From the NCBI RefSeq assembly GCF_018403185.1, contig NZ_BOSE01000006.1, positions 248,001 through 312,000 on the forward strand: DNA of 64,000 nt, written 5' to 3'. The notes beneath the pieces are model-generated. The model was not told where the DNA came from. It searched no databases and saw only the letters and a program-made list of their open reading frames with translations. The position numbers and the translations under genes are program-made. Below are positions 15,731 to 24,729 of the stretch, piece by piece (the first letter of the stretch is position 1; the number at the start of each line of letters is the position of its first letter). Origin of the DNA: Paenibacillus montaniterrae (GTDB taxonomy: Bacteria > Bacillota > Bacilli > Paenibacillales > Paenibacillaceae).

Positions 15731-18523
15731 TTAAATTGACTCCATCTTCAATAATATATGTTTATCCAGCAGTGCTTTGAGCTTAGCCTCCTCTTCACTT
15801 CCTGTTGTTGGAAAACGATGCAAGGCAACGCCATATTTTTCGAAAATCTTTTCTTTCTTTTTATCTCGTTCTAGTTGCTTCGGATTATTTTCATGAAAAG
15901 CAAAACCATCCACTTCGATAGCAAGGACCGGAGAGTTATCAAACTTATAGTAAATAACAAAATCAACCGATGCTCGGTATAGCACGAACCGCCGTTCCTC
16001 TTCTTCTAATATGTTAAGATTAGGAAATAAATTCATAAGCAACACCTGATTAGCCAGCCGGAAATCTTTATAGCGGGAATCTTTTAAAATCGTATCTAAC
16101 AAAGCATGCATAATGTTCTCACTTTTATGTCGCGAGCTTTGATATTGCCCGACTTTCTCTCGAAAATCCCTAAGTTTGTTCGAGTAATCTCGATACAGTA
16201 AGTCAAAGATTGAGATAATCTCGCTTTCCACCACATTGGGATCTAGCGTACTATATTCCATATATCTCATTAAATCGCTGATTTCATTCCCGTATTTTCT
16301 GAATGCTCTTCGATCTGTCACCAGAATAAATTGGTTCTGAGCACGCGATACAGCCACATTGATCTTACAAGGATCATTCACAAATTTCATTCCCATTTTT
16401 CCCGATCGGGTCTGATCTAGAACCGTAGACATAATCATAGTTGATTTTTCACGACCTTGATACTTATGGATAGTGTCGCTCTCAACCATCACATCAAATT
16501 TCTTAGAGGCTTTATCGGCCTGGTGCCGATAGGGCGTAACCACTCCAACTTCAGTATGGCCGACTGAAGCCTCAGCCACCATACCTTTGAGGATTTCCTT
16601 CTCAATTATATCCAATTCCCTCTGATTAAACTTTCCCTTCCTTCCATCTCTCATATGATTACCCTCGACCGTTCCATAAATTAAAAGGGGATTATCCGTT
16701 TCATTCGCATGTGTGAAGACAATCAATTCCCCGTTATAATACTTTTTATTACAAAACTCAATGATTTGTGGATGGCAGCGATAATGTTCCCTTAGCATCA
16801 CTTTTGGAATAGAATCGCCATATAAAGAGAGTAGCGAAGAAAGGATATTATGCTGAAAATAATTATACGCTTCATTTACCCCATCAAAAAGTTCTCGTTG
16901 CACTAATTCCTTGATCTCTGAATCCACGATTTGTGGCAATTGCTTAGTATCTCCAACAATAATCGCCCGTCTGCAGCTGGATAAGGCTAAAGCTCCCGTC
17001 AACAAGTCAACCTGGGAGGACTCGTCAATAATACAATAGTCAAATAAATAATTAGCCGGGATGCTATTACGCAAGGAATGAGTGGTGCTTAACACAATCG
17101 GATAATGCTCTATAAAAGAACCAAAATGCTTCCTGTCCATATATGTTTTCTCATCACACGTTAATTGTTGACGGTTATGATACTTTTCATATAATTTATG
17201 CCGAAAGAGCTTAGTCGAATAGTTCTGATGCTCATCCATTAAATGCTGATAGGAATGAGCATTTAATTCACGGTCGATAGCATCAATTTGTGAGTTCAAT
17301 GCCTCAACCTTGAGATTATAGAATTGACGCTGATAATTCAATATCACTTCATGCCCTTGATCCTTTAATAACTTAAATCGAGTAAACCCATACTTGAAAA
17401 ACAGCTTGAACTTATATAAAAGATAGTCTTCAGTCCCCAACTCTACTGCTAGAAAGCTATCCTTCATAAATTCCAAAATTCGCTCTGGCGTCTGTCGGTA
17501 AAAGGACAATTTGTGTAGCTGCTGCACATCCTTCTGGACATAAAAATGCTCAAAATGCTCCTGCTCCAAAAGAAATTCCGCCAGCTTCTGTTTGAGAACA
17601 GCTCTTTCACGATCCAGTTCCATTAAGCGGCGAATGCTGCTATCCAAGCTAGCCAGCTTTTCCTTAATCTCGAACACTGGCTGCTCACTTTGCCAATCCG
17701 CAACATTCCATGTTGGAAGTTTACGAAAAAAATCTTTTTTATTGGACTGGTTACCTAAACTAGCGGCAAAGAAGTCGTAACCTTCCCGCTCAAGCTTCTC
17801 ACGGACATTCTCAACTGCTGCATTATTTCCTGAAACTACGGCCACAGTCTTACCCTGTATTACAGTTAAATTGGCGATTATATTCAAGATTGTCTGAGTT
17901 TTACCTGTACCCGGCGGCCCTTCTATGATACTGATGGTGCTTTGCAAGGCTTGATGGAGCGCACTCTTCTGACTGAGATTGTGCCGAAATGGAAATATGC
18001 AGCTAGAATCAATATCACTGCTACTGTGAATAGGATTAGCATTAAGGTAATGGTTCAATACGCTATCAGGGTGAATGAATGTTAGCTTAGAAAACTCTCT
18101 TGACAGAAAAGCTTCTTTATCCCCTTGACCCTCTTCATTCTTCACATGTTTCGAAATAGTCCTCCAATACTCCATAATAGATTTCGCTTCTGTGTACTGG
18201 ATGCCACAACTTTTAATCTCGATACGCTCGCTTTCATAGGATCGAACAGTTCCATTTGCAAAATGCACTCTTATTCTAGGACCGAAATCGAGTATTCGAG
18301 TCACATTAAAAAAGGGATAACCGTCACAAAAAACCGCCATGCCCTCCATTATCTTGACGACTTCGGGATGCTCCAAAATAACTATGTCTGCAGGATTATA
18401 GTTATAATCCTGCGATGAGTTATTATAGAAAATTTTAACCTTGGATTTTATATATTCATATGAAGCAACTTGCTCTGTCTTGTCTTTGCCTCGAATTATA
18501 ATTAAATACTTTTCAATATCCAT
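15731..18523 (-). CDS. SF1 (Upf1-like) helicase fused to a C-terminal DUF2726-like nuclease domain
   Basis: This 930-residue protein has an N-terminal region without a known motif (1-200). A superfamily-1 helicase core follows, with Walker A EGPPGTGKTQT, DEAD-like box DYCIIDESSQVD, QLP and GDTKQLPQ motifs, REHYRCHP, and the C-terminal motifs VGVVTPYRHQ and VAVSRAQNQF. A long charged, coiled insertion lies between motifs Ia and II. The last 130 residues look like a DUF2726/Vsr-type PD-(D/E)xK domain: SVDFVIYY followed by LAIEVDGFAFHE. The start at 18523 follows AGAGG. It stands alone on its strand in a suspected island, a setup seen in single-gene nuclease-helicase phage defences; a DNA-repair role is also possible. 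Confidence 0.82.
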   Translation of the reverse strand: MDIEKYLIIIRGKDKTEQVASYEYIKSKVKIFYNNSSQDYNYNPADIVILEHPEVVKIMEGMAVFCDGYPFFNVTRILDFGPRIRVHFANGTVRSYESERIEIKSCGIQYTEAKSIMEYWRTISKHVKNEEGQGDKEAFLSREFSKLTFIHPDSVLNHYLNANPIHSSSDIDSSCIFPFRHNLSQKSALHQALQSTISIIEGPPGTGKTQTILNIIANLTVIQGKTVAVVSGNNAAVENVREKLEREGYDFFAASLGNQSNKKDFFRKLPTWNVADWQSEQPVFEIKEKLASLDSSIRRLMELDRERAVLKQKLAEFLLEQEHFEHFYVQKDVQQLHKLSFYRQTPERILEFMKDSFLAVELGTEDYLLYKFKLFFKYGFTRFKLLKDQGHEVILNYQRQFYNLKVEALNSQIDAIDRELNAHSYQHLMDEHQNYSTKLFRHKLYEKYHNRQQLTCDEKTYMDRKHFGSFIEHYPIVLSTTHSLRNSIPANYLFDYCIIDESSQVDLLTGALALSSCRRAIIVGDTKQLPQIVDSEIKELVQRELFDGVNEAYNYFQHNILSSLLSLYGDSIPKVMLREHYRCHPQIIEFCNKKYYNGELIVFTHANETDNPLLIYGTVEGNHMRDGRKGKFNQRELDIIEKEILKGMVAEASVGHTEVGVVTPYRHQADKASKKFDVMVESDTIHKYQGREKSTMIMSTVLDQTRSGKMGMKFVNDPCKINVAVSRAQNQFILVTDRRAFRKYGNEISDLMRYMEYSTLDPNVVESEIISIFDLLYRDYSNKLRDFREKVGQYQSSRHKSENIMHALLDTILKDSRYKDFRLANQVLLMNLFPNLNILEEEERRFVLYRASVDFVIYYKFDNSPVLAIEVDGFAFHENNPKQLERDKKKEKIFEKYGVALHRFPTTGSEEEAKLKALLDKHILLKMESI

Positions 18524-18737
18524 CTCAAACCTCTATATTGTATTAGGATTATCAGCAATATAGCTGACTTCTACGTTACCCAACGTAATTCCTGCTAAAA
18601 AACCTGGGTTCAGCTACCTAAGAGATAATCATCACGGCTTTAATTTTCCATATTTATATAAGGATCAACTTAGATTGTAGAAAATTTTGGAAAAATGTAG
18701 TACTATTGGAGTGAAATTTAATTAGGAGGTTATTAGA

Positions 18738-19418
18738 TTGAAAGAATCAGTAAAAAAACAATTCTATAAAAAATGGTGGGTTGGTGCAGTTCTTATTATT
18801 GTTATCGGAATGATTAGTGGTTGCAGCGTTGAAAGTGGTGAAACGAAAACCGTACCCGTTAATAAATCAACTACCAGTACACCTGAAGTAAAAGATAGCG
18901 AACTAAAACAGGATGAGCCTGTGAAGGAAGAACAAGATAGTTCCGTTGCCGATGATAATGTACCTAAAGAATATATATCTGCACTGAACTCAGCTGAATC
19001 CTACTCAAAAACAATGCACATGTCTAAGACTGGAATTTTTGAGCAGTTAACATCTGAATATGGCGAAAACTTTTCTGAGGAAGCTGCGCAATACGCAATC
19101 GATAATTTGAAAGCTGACTGGAAAGAGAATGCTTTGAAGTCTGCTAAAAGCTACTCCGATACTATGCACATGTCTAAAAAAGGCATCTACGAGCAATTGA
19201 TCTCTGAATTTGGCGAACAATTTACTGCTGAAGAAGCGCAATACGCAGTCGATAATTTAGAAGCTGACTGGAACGAAAATGCTTTGAAGTCTGCTAAATC
19301 ATATCAGGATACAATGGACATGGCGCCTGAAGCGATCAGAGAGCAATTGACCTCTGAATTTGGCGAGCAATTCACCGCTGAAGAAGCGCAATACGCAATC
19401 GATAATTTAGATAAATAA
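18738..19418 (+). CDS. Ltp-repeat lipoprotein (host cell surface-exposed lipoprotein family)
   Basis: The protein is 226 residues and starts at TTG, eight bases after AGGAGG. A signal sequence ends in the lipobox MISGC (Cys29), followed by an acidic Ser/Thr linker. Three near-identical 48-residue repeats follow (from about residues 82, 130 and 178), each of the form ALxSAxSYxxTMxMS...EQLxSEFGEQFTAEEAQYAxDNL. This is the Ltp repeat (PF07553). A lipoprotein of this family from Streptococcus thermophilus phage TP-J34 blocks injection of phage DNA, so superinfection exclusion is the leading hypothesis. An intrinsic terminator follows immediately. Confidence 0.85.
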   Translation: MKESVKKQFYKKWWVGAVLIIVIGMISGCSVESGETKTVPVNKSTTSTPEVKDSELKQDEPVKEEQDSSVADDNVPKEYISALNSAESYSKTMHMSKTGIFEQLTSEYGENFSEEAAQYAIDNLKADWKENALKSAKSYSDTMHMSKKGIYEQLISEFGEQFTAEEAQYAVDNLEADWNENALKSAKSYQDTMDMAPEAIREQLTSEFGEQFTAEEAQYAIDNLDK

Positions 19419-19428
19419 GCCTATTCTG

Positions 19429-19461
19429 AAAAAACTCTGACTATAGCGGTCAGAGTTTTTT
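19429..19461. terminator. Bidirectional intrinsic terminator
   Basis: AAAAAACTCTGAC and GTCAGAGTTTTTT form a 13-bp stem around a 7-nt loop. It has A and T tracts on both sides and lies between the convergent Ltp lipoprotein and response-regulator genes. Confidence 0.85.
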
Positions 19462-19470
19462 CATAGCTCC

Positions 19471-20076
19471 TTAATCCAACCATCCCTTGCTGCGTGCGAT
19501 ATCTATTGCCTCGATCCGTGTATTTGCCCCGAGCTTCCCAATCGCCTCTGACATGTAGTTTCGTACCGTTCCATAGGATAGAAACAGCTTTGCTCCAATA
19601 TCTTGAAGAACTAAGCCTTGGGCAGCCAACTTCATAACCTCACGCTCCCTGGGTGATAATGGACATGGATCATCCCATACCGCGAGCGACAATTCTGAAT
19701 TGATGACACGTTTCCCATCATAGACCCGACGAATCGCATCAGCCAGTTCGTCGCTGCCCGTATCTTTAAGAAGATATCCATAAACTCCTGCTTGCATAGC
19801 TCGCTGGAAATATCCAGGACGCGCGAATGTCGTCAGAATGATTACACGACAAGCTAACTTATTTTTTTGAACCAATTCCGCAATATCTAACCCCGTTTTC
19901 AGTGGCATCTCAATATCCAAAACAGCTACATCTGGTTCATATTGCTGAATCATGGACATCACTTCTTCCCCATTTTCAGCTTGACCGACTACTTCAATAT
20001 CATCTTCTAACGAGAGTAAAGTTGCCAGTGCTCCCCTTAATAATTTTTGATCTTCTGCCAAAACAATACGAATCAT
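19471..20076 (-). CDS. NarL/DesR-type response regulator
   Basis: The protein is 201 residues. The receiver domain (1-120) has phosphoacceptor Asp54 in VAVLDIEMP, Thr in ILTTF and Lys in YLLKD. The C-terminal LuxR-type HTH (about 135-200) reads LSPREREVMKLAAQGLVLQD. It starts directly after the kinase stop codon (no gap), so it is translated from the same mRNA as the kinase. The arrangement matches yvfT-yvfU or desK-desR of Bacillus subtilis. It probably controls the ABC exporter genes encoded upstream in the same operon, perhaps through the inverted repeat at 23010. Confidence 0.88.
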   Translation of the reverse strand: MIRIVLAEDQKLLRGALATLLSLEDDIEVVGQAENGEEVMSMIQQYEPDVAVLDIEMPLKTGLDIAELVQKNKLACRVIILTTFARPGYFQRAMQAGVYGYLLKDTGSDELADAIRRVYDGKRVINSELSLAVWDDPCPLSPREREVMKLAAQGLVLQDIGAKLFLSYGTVRNYMSEAIGKLGANTRIEAIDIARSKGWLD

Positions 20077-21249
20077 CTAAGCTCTACCTACCCTTTCATT
20101 TCGTATTACCCTAGGTATATGTAAGGTGACTTCTGTCCCTTTGCCTGAGGACGAAGATAGCGACATGCGTCCGTCGATCATAACCAACCGTTGCCGTAAT
20201 CCGGCAATGCCATTACTGCTAGTATAGAATTGTTCCGTATCTGCCCCAATACCGTCATCACGTACAGATACACGAACTTCCCCTTCCTGAATATTTAGAT
20301 GAACGTTGCACTTTGTTGCTCGGCTATGTCGAACCACATTAGTAATCGTCTCGCGAAAACACATCGCCAAAATCGTCTCCTGCAAAGGTGTTAAAGGAAG
20401 CTGATTGCTCACTAAAGCGTCTTCCATCCCTACATTAGAAGCTCTGGGATCTGAAATCGATTGATATTGAAATAAAAGCGATATGCCCGCAGCTGAACAT
20501 AACGATACAGCATGCTTATATTCGTCAGCGAAATAGGTGACTTTCATCTCCGTAACCAATTCACGCATTTGTTTCAAGGCTGCTCGTGCCGTTTCTCGTA
20601 TTTCACGAGCCTCTTCTATCGCTCGCTCGGGATGACGATTGACCAATTTCTCAACGACCTCCCCTTTTAGTGCGATTAATGACAGCGTATGCCCCAATGT
20701 ATCATGTAATTCACGCGCTATCCGCTGGCGCTCCTCCTGCTGTGCCATTCGTTCAGCAGTTTCTGCCCGCAACCGAGCAGACTTCTGTTGAAACCTGATC
20801 GACGTTCGAATAATATACGGCAGAATACAGATTCCAAACATTGGCACCAGCCCTACCCATAATAGGATGCCCATCCGATCCAAGTAAGGAACAGCGATAA
20901 ATCCCATAGCTACAGTAAAAACAATCGTTATAGAGAGTAATATCGGCAGCTTTTGTTTGCTAAGCGGAACAGCTATCATAAAACCTATAAATGTATACAT
21001 AGGGTGAAATACAGCTGCTAAAATTAAAAGTATACCCACCTGAACTATCAATATTGGCGTAGCCCACTTTGCATAAAAGTAGGATTGTCGAAACAATAGA
21101 ACAAATATGCCTAACAGAACAAAGCCAAGCCACTGTATACCTGGTGGCTCATAAAGTAAAAAGTACATAGGGATTATTAAATTTGTTAACAAAAAATAAG
21201 GGGCGACTCCTTCCGATTTTGGAAAGAGACGCCAGTTCTCTCTATTCAA
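20077..21249 (-). CDS. DesK-type sensor histidine kinase
   Basis: The protein is 390 residues with about five N-terminal membrane helices (residues 15-150). A HisKA_3 dimerisation segment carries the phosphoacceptor His182 in RIARELHDTLGHTLS. A C-terminal HATPase follows (ETITNVVRHSRA, VRDDGIGAD, GIAGLRQRL). Translation appears to start at TTG, abutting the TAA of the permease gene. Such kinases sense membrane state or a membrane-active compound; here it is encoded with an ABC-2 exporter that it probably regulates. Confidence 0.88.
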   Translation of the reverse strand: MNRENWRLFPKSEGVAPYFLLTNLIIPMYFLLYEPPGIQWLGFVLLGIFVLLFRQSYFYAKWATPILIVQVGILLILAAVFHPMYTFIGFMIAVPLSKQKLPILLSITIVFTVAMGFIAVPYLDRMGILLWVGLVPMFGICILPYIIRTSIRFQQKSARLRAETAERMAQQEERQRIARELHDTLGHTLSLIALKGEVVEKLVNRHPERAIEEAREIRETARAALKQMRELVTEMKVTYFADEYKHAVSLCSAAGISLLFQYQSISDPRASNVGMEDALVSNQLPLTPLQETILAMCFRETITNVVRHSRATKCNVHLNIQEGEVRVSVRDDGIGADTEQFYTSSNGIAGLRQRLVMIDGRMSLSSSSGKGTEVTLHIPRVIRNERVGRA

Positions 21250-21993
21250 TTAAACCGCATCCCGTCGATTATATATATAGATTGATAGTAGCATAAAGAA
21301 GAGACCGCATCCTGTCAAAATTATGAAATCAATACTTGCTGGAGTTTTTCCGGCGATCATATTCCATGCCCCGTTGGCGTAACGGTGAGACGGAAGCCAT
21401 TCCCCGACCGAGCCCATCCAGCTTGGCAAAGTACTAAGCGGCATCCATAGCCCTCCCACAATGGCAAGCCCCATCTGTAATACATTTCCGATTGCAACGG
21501 AGGTATTCGCATTTTTAAGCGTTCCTAACAAGGCACCAAGCGCCAGAAAAGATATGCTGCCAATCCATAACCATAATCCGCATAAAATCCATTGCCCGGC
21601 TGTCAATTGTATATCATGAACAAGGCCAGCAGATAAAAATATAACAACAATTACGATCAAATGAACAGCCATTTGCGATACAATTTTGCTGCCAATCCAG
21701 ACTGCAGGAGACAGTGGAGTTAGCTTCAACAAGCGTACCCACCCGTCTTGATGCTCGAACGATAGACGGATACCGAATTGAGATACGGCTGTACCAATCA
21801 AACTGAATGCAGTCATCGACATCAATGAAAAGACACCCCAAGTTGTCGATTGAATCGATTTGTCCACCCCATTCATACTCGCAAATAAAAAGTAGAAAGC
21901 AAGCGGCATCGCAATAGAGAATAGTAAGAAAAATGGACTGCGGATAATTCGTATACTTTCTGCTTTGGTCTGTGCAACAAACATATGTAACAT
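21250..21993 (-). CDS. ABC-2 type exporter permease
   Basis: The protein is 247 residues with six hydrophobic helices in the ABC-2 membrane-domain pattern (FLLFSIAMPLAFYFLF, MSMTAFSLIGTAVSQFG, LGALLGTLKNANTSVAIGN, GGLWMPLSTLPSW). It should pair with the ATPase encoded 26 nt upstream. The substrate is unknown; related YvfS-type systems are thought to export peptides or lipids. Confidence 0.85.
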   Translation of the reverse strand: MLHMFVAQTKAESIRIIRSPFFLLFSIAMPLAFYFLFASMNGVDKSIQSTTWGVFSLMSMTAFSLIGTAVSQFGIRLSFEHQDGWVRLLKLTPLSPAVWIGSKIVSQMAVHLIVIVVIFLSAGLVHDIQLTAGQWILCGLWLWIGSISFLALGALLGTLKNANTSVAIGNVLQMGLAIVGGLWMPLSTLPSWMGSVGEWLPSHRYANGAWNMIAGKTPASIDFIILTGCGLFFMLLSIYIYNRRDAV

Positions 21994-22019
21994 AGCTAAT
22001 TTCCTCCTAAAAATGTTCT

Positions 22020-22925
22020 TTATCGTATAGTCGTTGATTTATGTGTACCTGTAAGAGTTAGGAATGTATCCTCCAAGCTGGCAGATTGTATATCAATATC
22101 TGAAATTCCCCATTCAGACTGCATCAGTGTAAATAACAATTCATCGGTCTCCTGGGCATAAAGACGAATTCGCTCGCCGTTGCACTCTACCTTTTCTACA
22201 CCAGGTAATGTGAGCCATTCCTGCTGGGCTGGCGCGTTCGCCGCTCTAAATGAAACGGTTCTAAGCGTTGTTTGTGCTTTTAAACGTTCCGGAGTCCCTT
22301 CCGCAACAACCTGTCCACTGGCAATTACTGCGATATGATCTGCGACAGCATCCGCTTCCTCTAAATGATGTGTCGTTAAGAGCACAGTACGTCCGTCATT
22401 TGCCAACGCTTGGATGGTGTCCCAAAAGCGACCACGAGCCTCGATATCCATTCCTACAGTTGGTTCATCAAGCAGGAGAAGCTCTGGATTCCCCGCCAAG
22501 CTTTGGGCAAAAGCTAATCTACGGCGTTGTCCTCCAGACAGGGAGGATGCGCGCCGTTTCTGATCAGCGTGGAGACCAGAAATGTCTAACAATCGCTCTA
22601 GCGACATCGGATTACGATAATAACTGCGGAACAATTGAAGCACTTCCTTGACCGTAAGTCCATCTGCCGCTTTAACATCCTGCATAAGCGCTCCGACGCG
22701 TTGCCGTAATTCTTTTGTTCCAGACGGAACCCCCAAGACCTTAACTTCTCCTGATGTTGGCGTGATCAGTCCGAGTATCATAGAAATGGTTGTCGTCTTG
22801 CCTGCCCCATTCGGTCCGAGCAGTGCCGATATTTGACCTTTCTCAAATGAGAGATTCATATGATCAACGGCACAGTAGTCGCCGAATTTCTTCACTAGAT
22901 TTATACATTCTATCGCCTTTTTCAT
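22020..22925 (-). CDS. ABC exporter ATP-binding protein
   Basis: The protein is 301 residues. It has Walker A LLGPNGAGKTTT, Q-loop GALMQDVKA, signature LSGGQRRRLA, Walker B LLLLDEPTVGMD and switch His in LTTHH, followed by a C-terminal extension of about 90 residues typical of DrrA/YvfR-like exporters. The ATG follows GGAGG by 10 bases. It is the first gene of a four-gene minus-strand operon: ATPase, permease, kinase, regulator. Confidence 0.9.
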   Translation of the reverse strand: MKKAIECINLVKKFGDYCAVDHMNLSFEKGQISALLGPNGAGKTTTISMILGLITPTSGEVKVLGVPSGTKELRQRVGALMQDVKAADGLTVKEVLQLFRSYYRNPMSLERLLDISGLHADQKRRASSLSGGQRRRLAFAQSLAGNPELLLLDEPTVGMDIEARGRFWDTIQALANDGRTVLLTTHHLEEADAVADHIAVIASGQVVAEGTPERLKAQTTLRTVSFRAANAPAQQEWLTLPGVEKVECNGERIRLYAQETDELLFTLMQSEWGISDIDIQSASLEDTFLTLTGTHKSTTIR

Positions 22926-22972
22926 TATATATTAACCTCCGCTAATTTCTTCTTTCGTTACTTGATGTCCTC

Positions 22973-23032
22973 ATTATATTGAAAAAGCGCGAGATTCAAT
23001 TAGTGTGGGTTGTCACAAGCCGATTATGACAA
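22973..23032 (-). promoter_or_regulatory. Promoter and inverted-repeat operator of the ABC/two-component operon
   Basis: On the minus strand TATAAT (22973-22978) is preceded at 15 bp by TTGAAT (22994-22999). Just upstream, TTGTCA and TGACAA arms (23010-23015 and 23027-23032, 11-bp spacer) form an inverted repeat suited to a dimeric NarL-type regulator. The short 15-bp promoter spacing suggests activator dependence. Confidence 0.4.
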
Positions 23033-23160
23033 ATGTCAGAAAAAAGAAAGCAAAAAAAGAAGGGCCTCTAGACCTCTACGGGTGTAGTTACGATTTTTAT
23101 GTCACCGATGCAAGCCATATTATGGTAAAATAATCCTGACCGATCATAAATATAACAAGG

Positions 23161-24210
23161 ATGGTGTACGATTTGAAGTTGCTCTCAAGAAAGAGAGAAT
23201 TTGAAATATCAGGAACTGGAATCAGTAAGGTTGAGATATTGTACATTGGCGGGATTGAACAATCCATATTAATACAAGCCGAGCATATTGACAAACCTGT
23301 GCTTCTATTCCTACATGGAGGTCCAAGTATGCCGCTTCCAGGTGTAAGCTGCAGATCTCGGGATTATACGGTGGCAACTACCACTAAGGAACTCGTTCAA
23401 CATTATGTACTTGTGTTTTGGGACCAGAGAGGAACAGGGAAGTCCTATCACCCAAGCATCCCTACAGAATCAATAAAACTCTCTCAGTTCATTTCTGACG
23501 CAGAGGAGCTTGTAGATTATCTCAGGAAACGTTTTAACCAAAATAAAATAGTTATTGCCGCACATTCGTGGGGAAGCATTATCGGTCTAACCCTCGCAGC
23601 AAAAATACCTGATAAATTACATGCTTACATAGGAATTTCTCAGATTGTAGATTGGCCTGAAAACGACCGATTATGTCGGGAATGGGCAATAAATGAAGCA
23701 AAAAAGAACGGGCACAAAAAAGCTGTTGATGAATTGACTCAATTAGGAGAACCACCCTACACCGAAAGCTTCAAGCAATGGGGGCAGTTGAGAAAGTGGT
23801 TAATGAAATATAATTCCATGATCTATAAAGATAAAGAGATTCAACCTCCCAGCCTTTTGGATGCTGTAAAGATTATGCTTCACTCACCTGATTATACGCT
23901 TAAGGACATTTACAATTCATTTTATAAAGGCTTCCTATTTTCTTTCACACAACAAATGATCCAAGATTTTTCTACGGTAAATTTTATAAAGTCCTCTAAT
24001 AAAATCGAGATACCTATATACTTTATTCATGGTCGTAAAGATGTTCATGTTTACGGCAGTCTTGTTCAAACATATTTTGATCATTTGAATGCGACGAAAT
24101 CGAAACATTTGTTCTGGGTTGAGAAGTCTTCGCATATGTTTCACCCTGACGATGCAAAAGAGATTGAAAATATTCTGATCAAGCATGTTGGTGCTGCTAT
24201 TGGCAAATAA
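23161..24210 (+). CDS. Alpha/beta hydrolase, proline-iminopeptidase-like (S33)
   Basis: The protein is 349 residues. The oxyanion segment LLFLHGGPSMP, the strand FWDQRGTGKS and the nucleophile elbow IAAHSWGSIIG (catalytic Ser) are followed by candidate acid and base in FIHGRKDVH and KSSHMFH. This is the peptidase S33/alpha-beta hydrolase fold with a helical cap in the middle. The ribosome-binding site is weak (ACAAGG four bases upstream). It stands alone, transcribed toward the second ssrA-like repeat. The substrate is unknown; peptidase, esterase and lactonase activities are all possible. Confidence 0.82.
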   Translation: MVYDLKLLSRKREFEISGTGISKVEILYIGGIEQSILIQAEHIDKPVLLFLHGGPSMPLPGVSCRSRDYTVATTTKELVQHYVLVFWDQRGTGKSYHPSIPTESIKLSQFISDAEELVDYLRKRFNQNKIVIAAHSWGSIIGLTLAAKIPDKLHAYIGISQIVDWPENDRLCREWAINEAKKNGHKKAVDELTQLGEPPYTESFKQWGQLRKWLMKYNSMIYKDKEIQPPSLLDAVKIMLHSPDYTLKDIYNSFYKGFLFSFTQQMIQDFSTVNFIKSSNKIEIPIYFIHGRKDVHVYGSLVQTYFDHLNATKSKHLFWVEKSSHMFHPDDAKEIENILIKHVGAAIGK

Positions 24211-24339
24211 GATAATACTTTACCTTTTTCGCACTAATCACAATTTTAATACCAGCAAAATAAACGAATCTCTTCGATTCCTGTAGAGACTTTAGTCGGT
24301 CAAAACAACAATTTAAACCCTTGACTAAGAATCGCGTTT

Positions 24340-24579
24340 TTACATTGACCGATGTCTGTATTTAGCTCTAATGATACGCCAACAAAGCTGATAGTCTCGA
24401 AATATGAACGAGTTGTACAGCAACTTAATCGTCTGCTCATCAATCCAGACGGCACGCGACCGCTCGACTTCTCGCCAAGCCCGATGTTTACATGGTGTTA
24501 GTTTTTGACCATCCATATTGAATACCGTTATCAACGGTTCCTCTCCGTCATGAAAATGATTATGATTCATCGATCTCAC
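24340..24579 (-). CDS. Short ORF, possible N-terminal remnant of an HNH-type nuclease
   Basis: This 79-codon frame lies in an otherwise gene-free gap of about 520 nt. From its second in-frame Met it reads LITVFNMDGQKLTPCKHRAW and then RSRAVWIDEQTIKLLYN. That resembles the N-terminal strand-helix-strand found before many HNH domains, but no HNH motif follows. It has no clear ribosome-binding site. It may be a truncated gene stranded beside the ssrA-like repeat, or a chance frame. Confidence 0.25.
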   Translation of the reverse strand: MRSMNHNHFHDGEEPLITVFNMDGQKLTPCKHRAWREVERSRAVWIDEQTIKLLYNSFIFRDYQLCWRIIRAKYRHRSM

Positions 24580-24622
24580 AACATCTGTACGACATGCTCT
24601 GGCCTATAGTATTAACATATAA

Positions 24623-24668
24623 CAAAAACACCATCCTCATGCGGATGGTGTTCATGATGGTGGAGGCG
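24623..24668 (-). repeat. tmRNA 3'-end-like repeat with terminator, copy 2 (att remnant)
   Basis: The minus strand reads CGCCTCCACCA (24658-24668), a short spacer, then AACACCATCC/GGATGGTGTT and TTTTTGTT. Copies 1 and 2 also share about 30 nt of partly matching sequence on the gene side (TGGCT...ACAATTCGC), beyond the CCA-end core. Confidence 0.6.
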
Positions 24669-24729
24669 AACCATGGCTGTGCAAATCCACAATTCGCCGC
24701 AATATTTTACCAACTTCAAACCTGATTTG

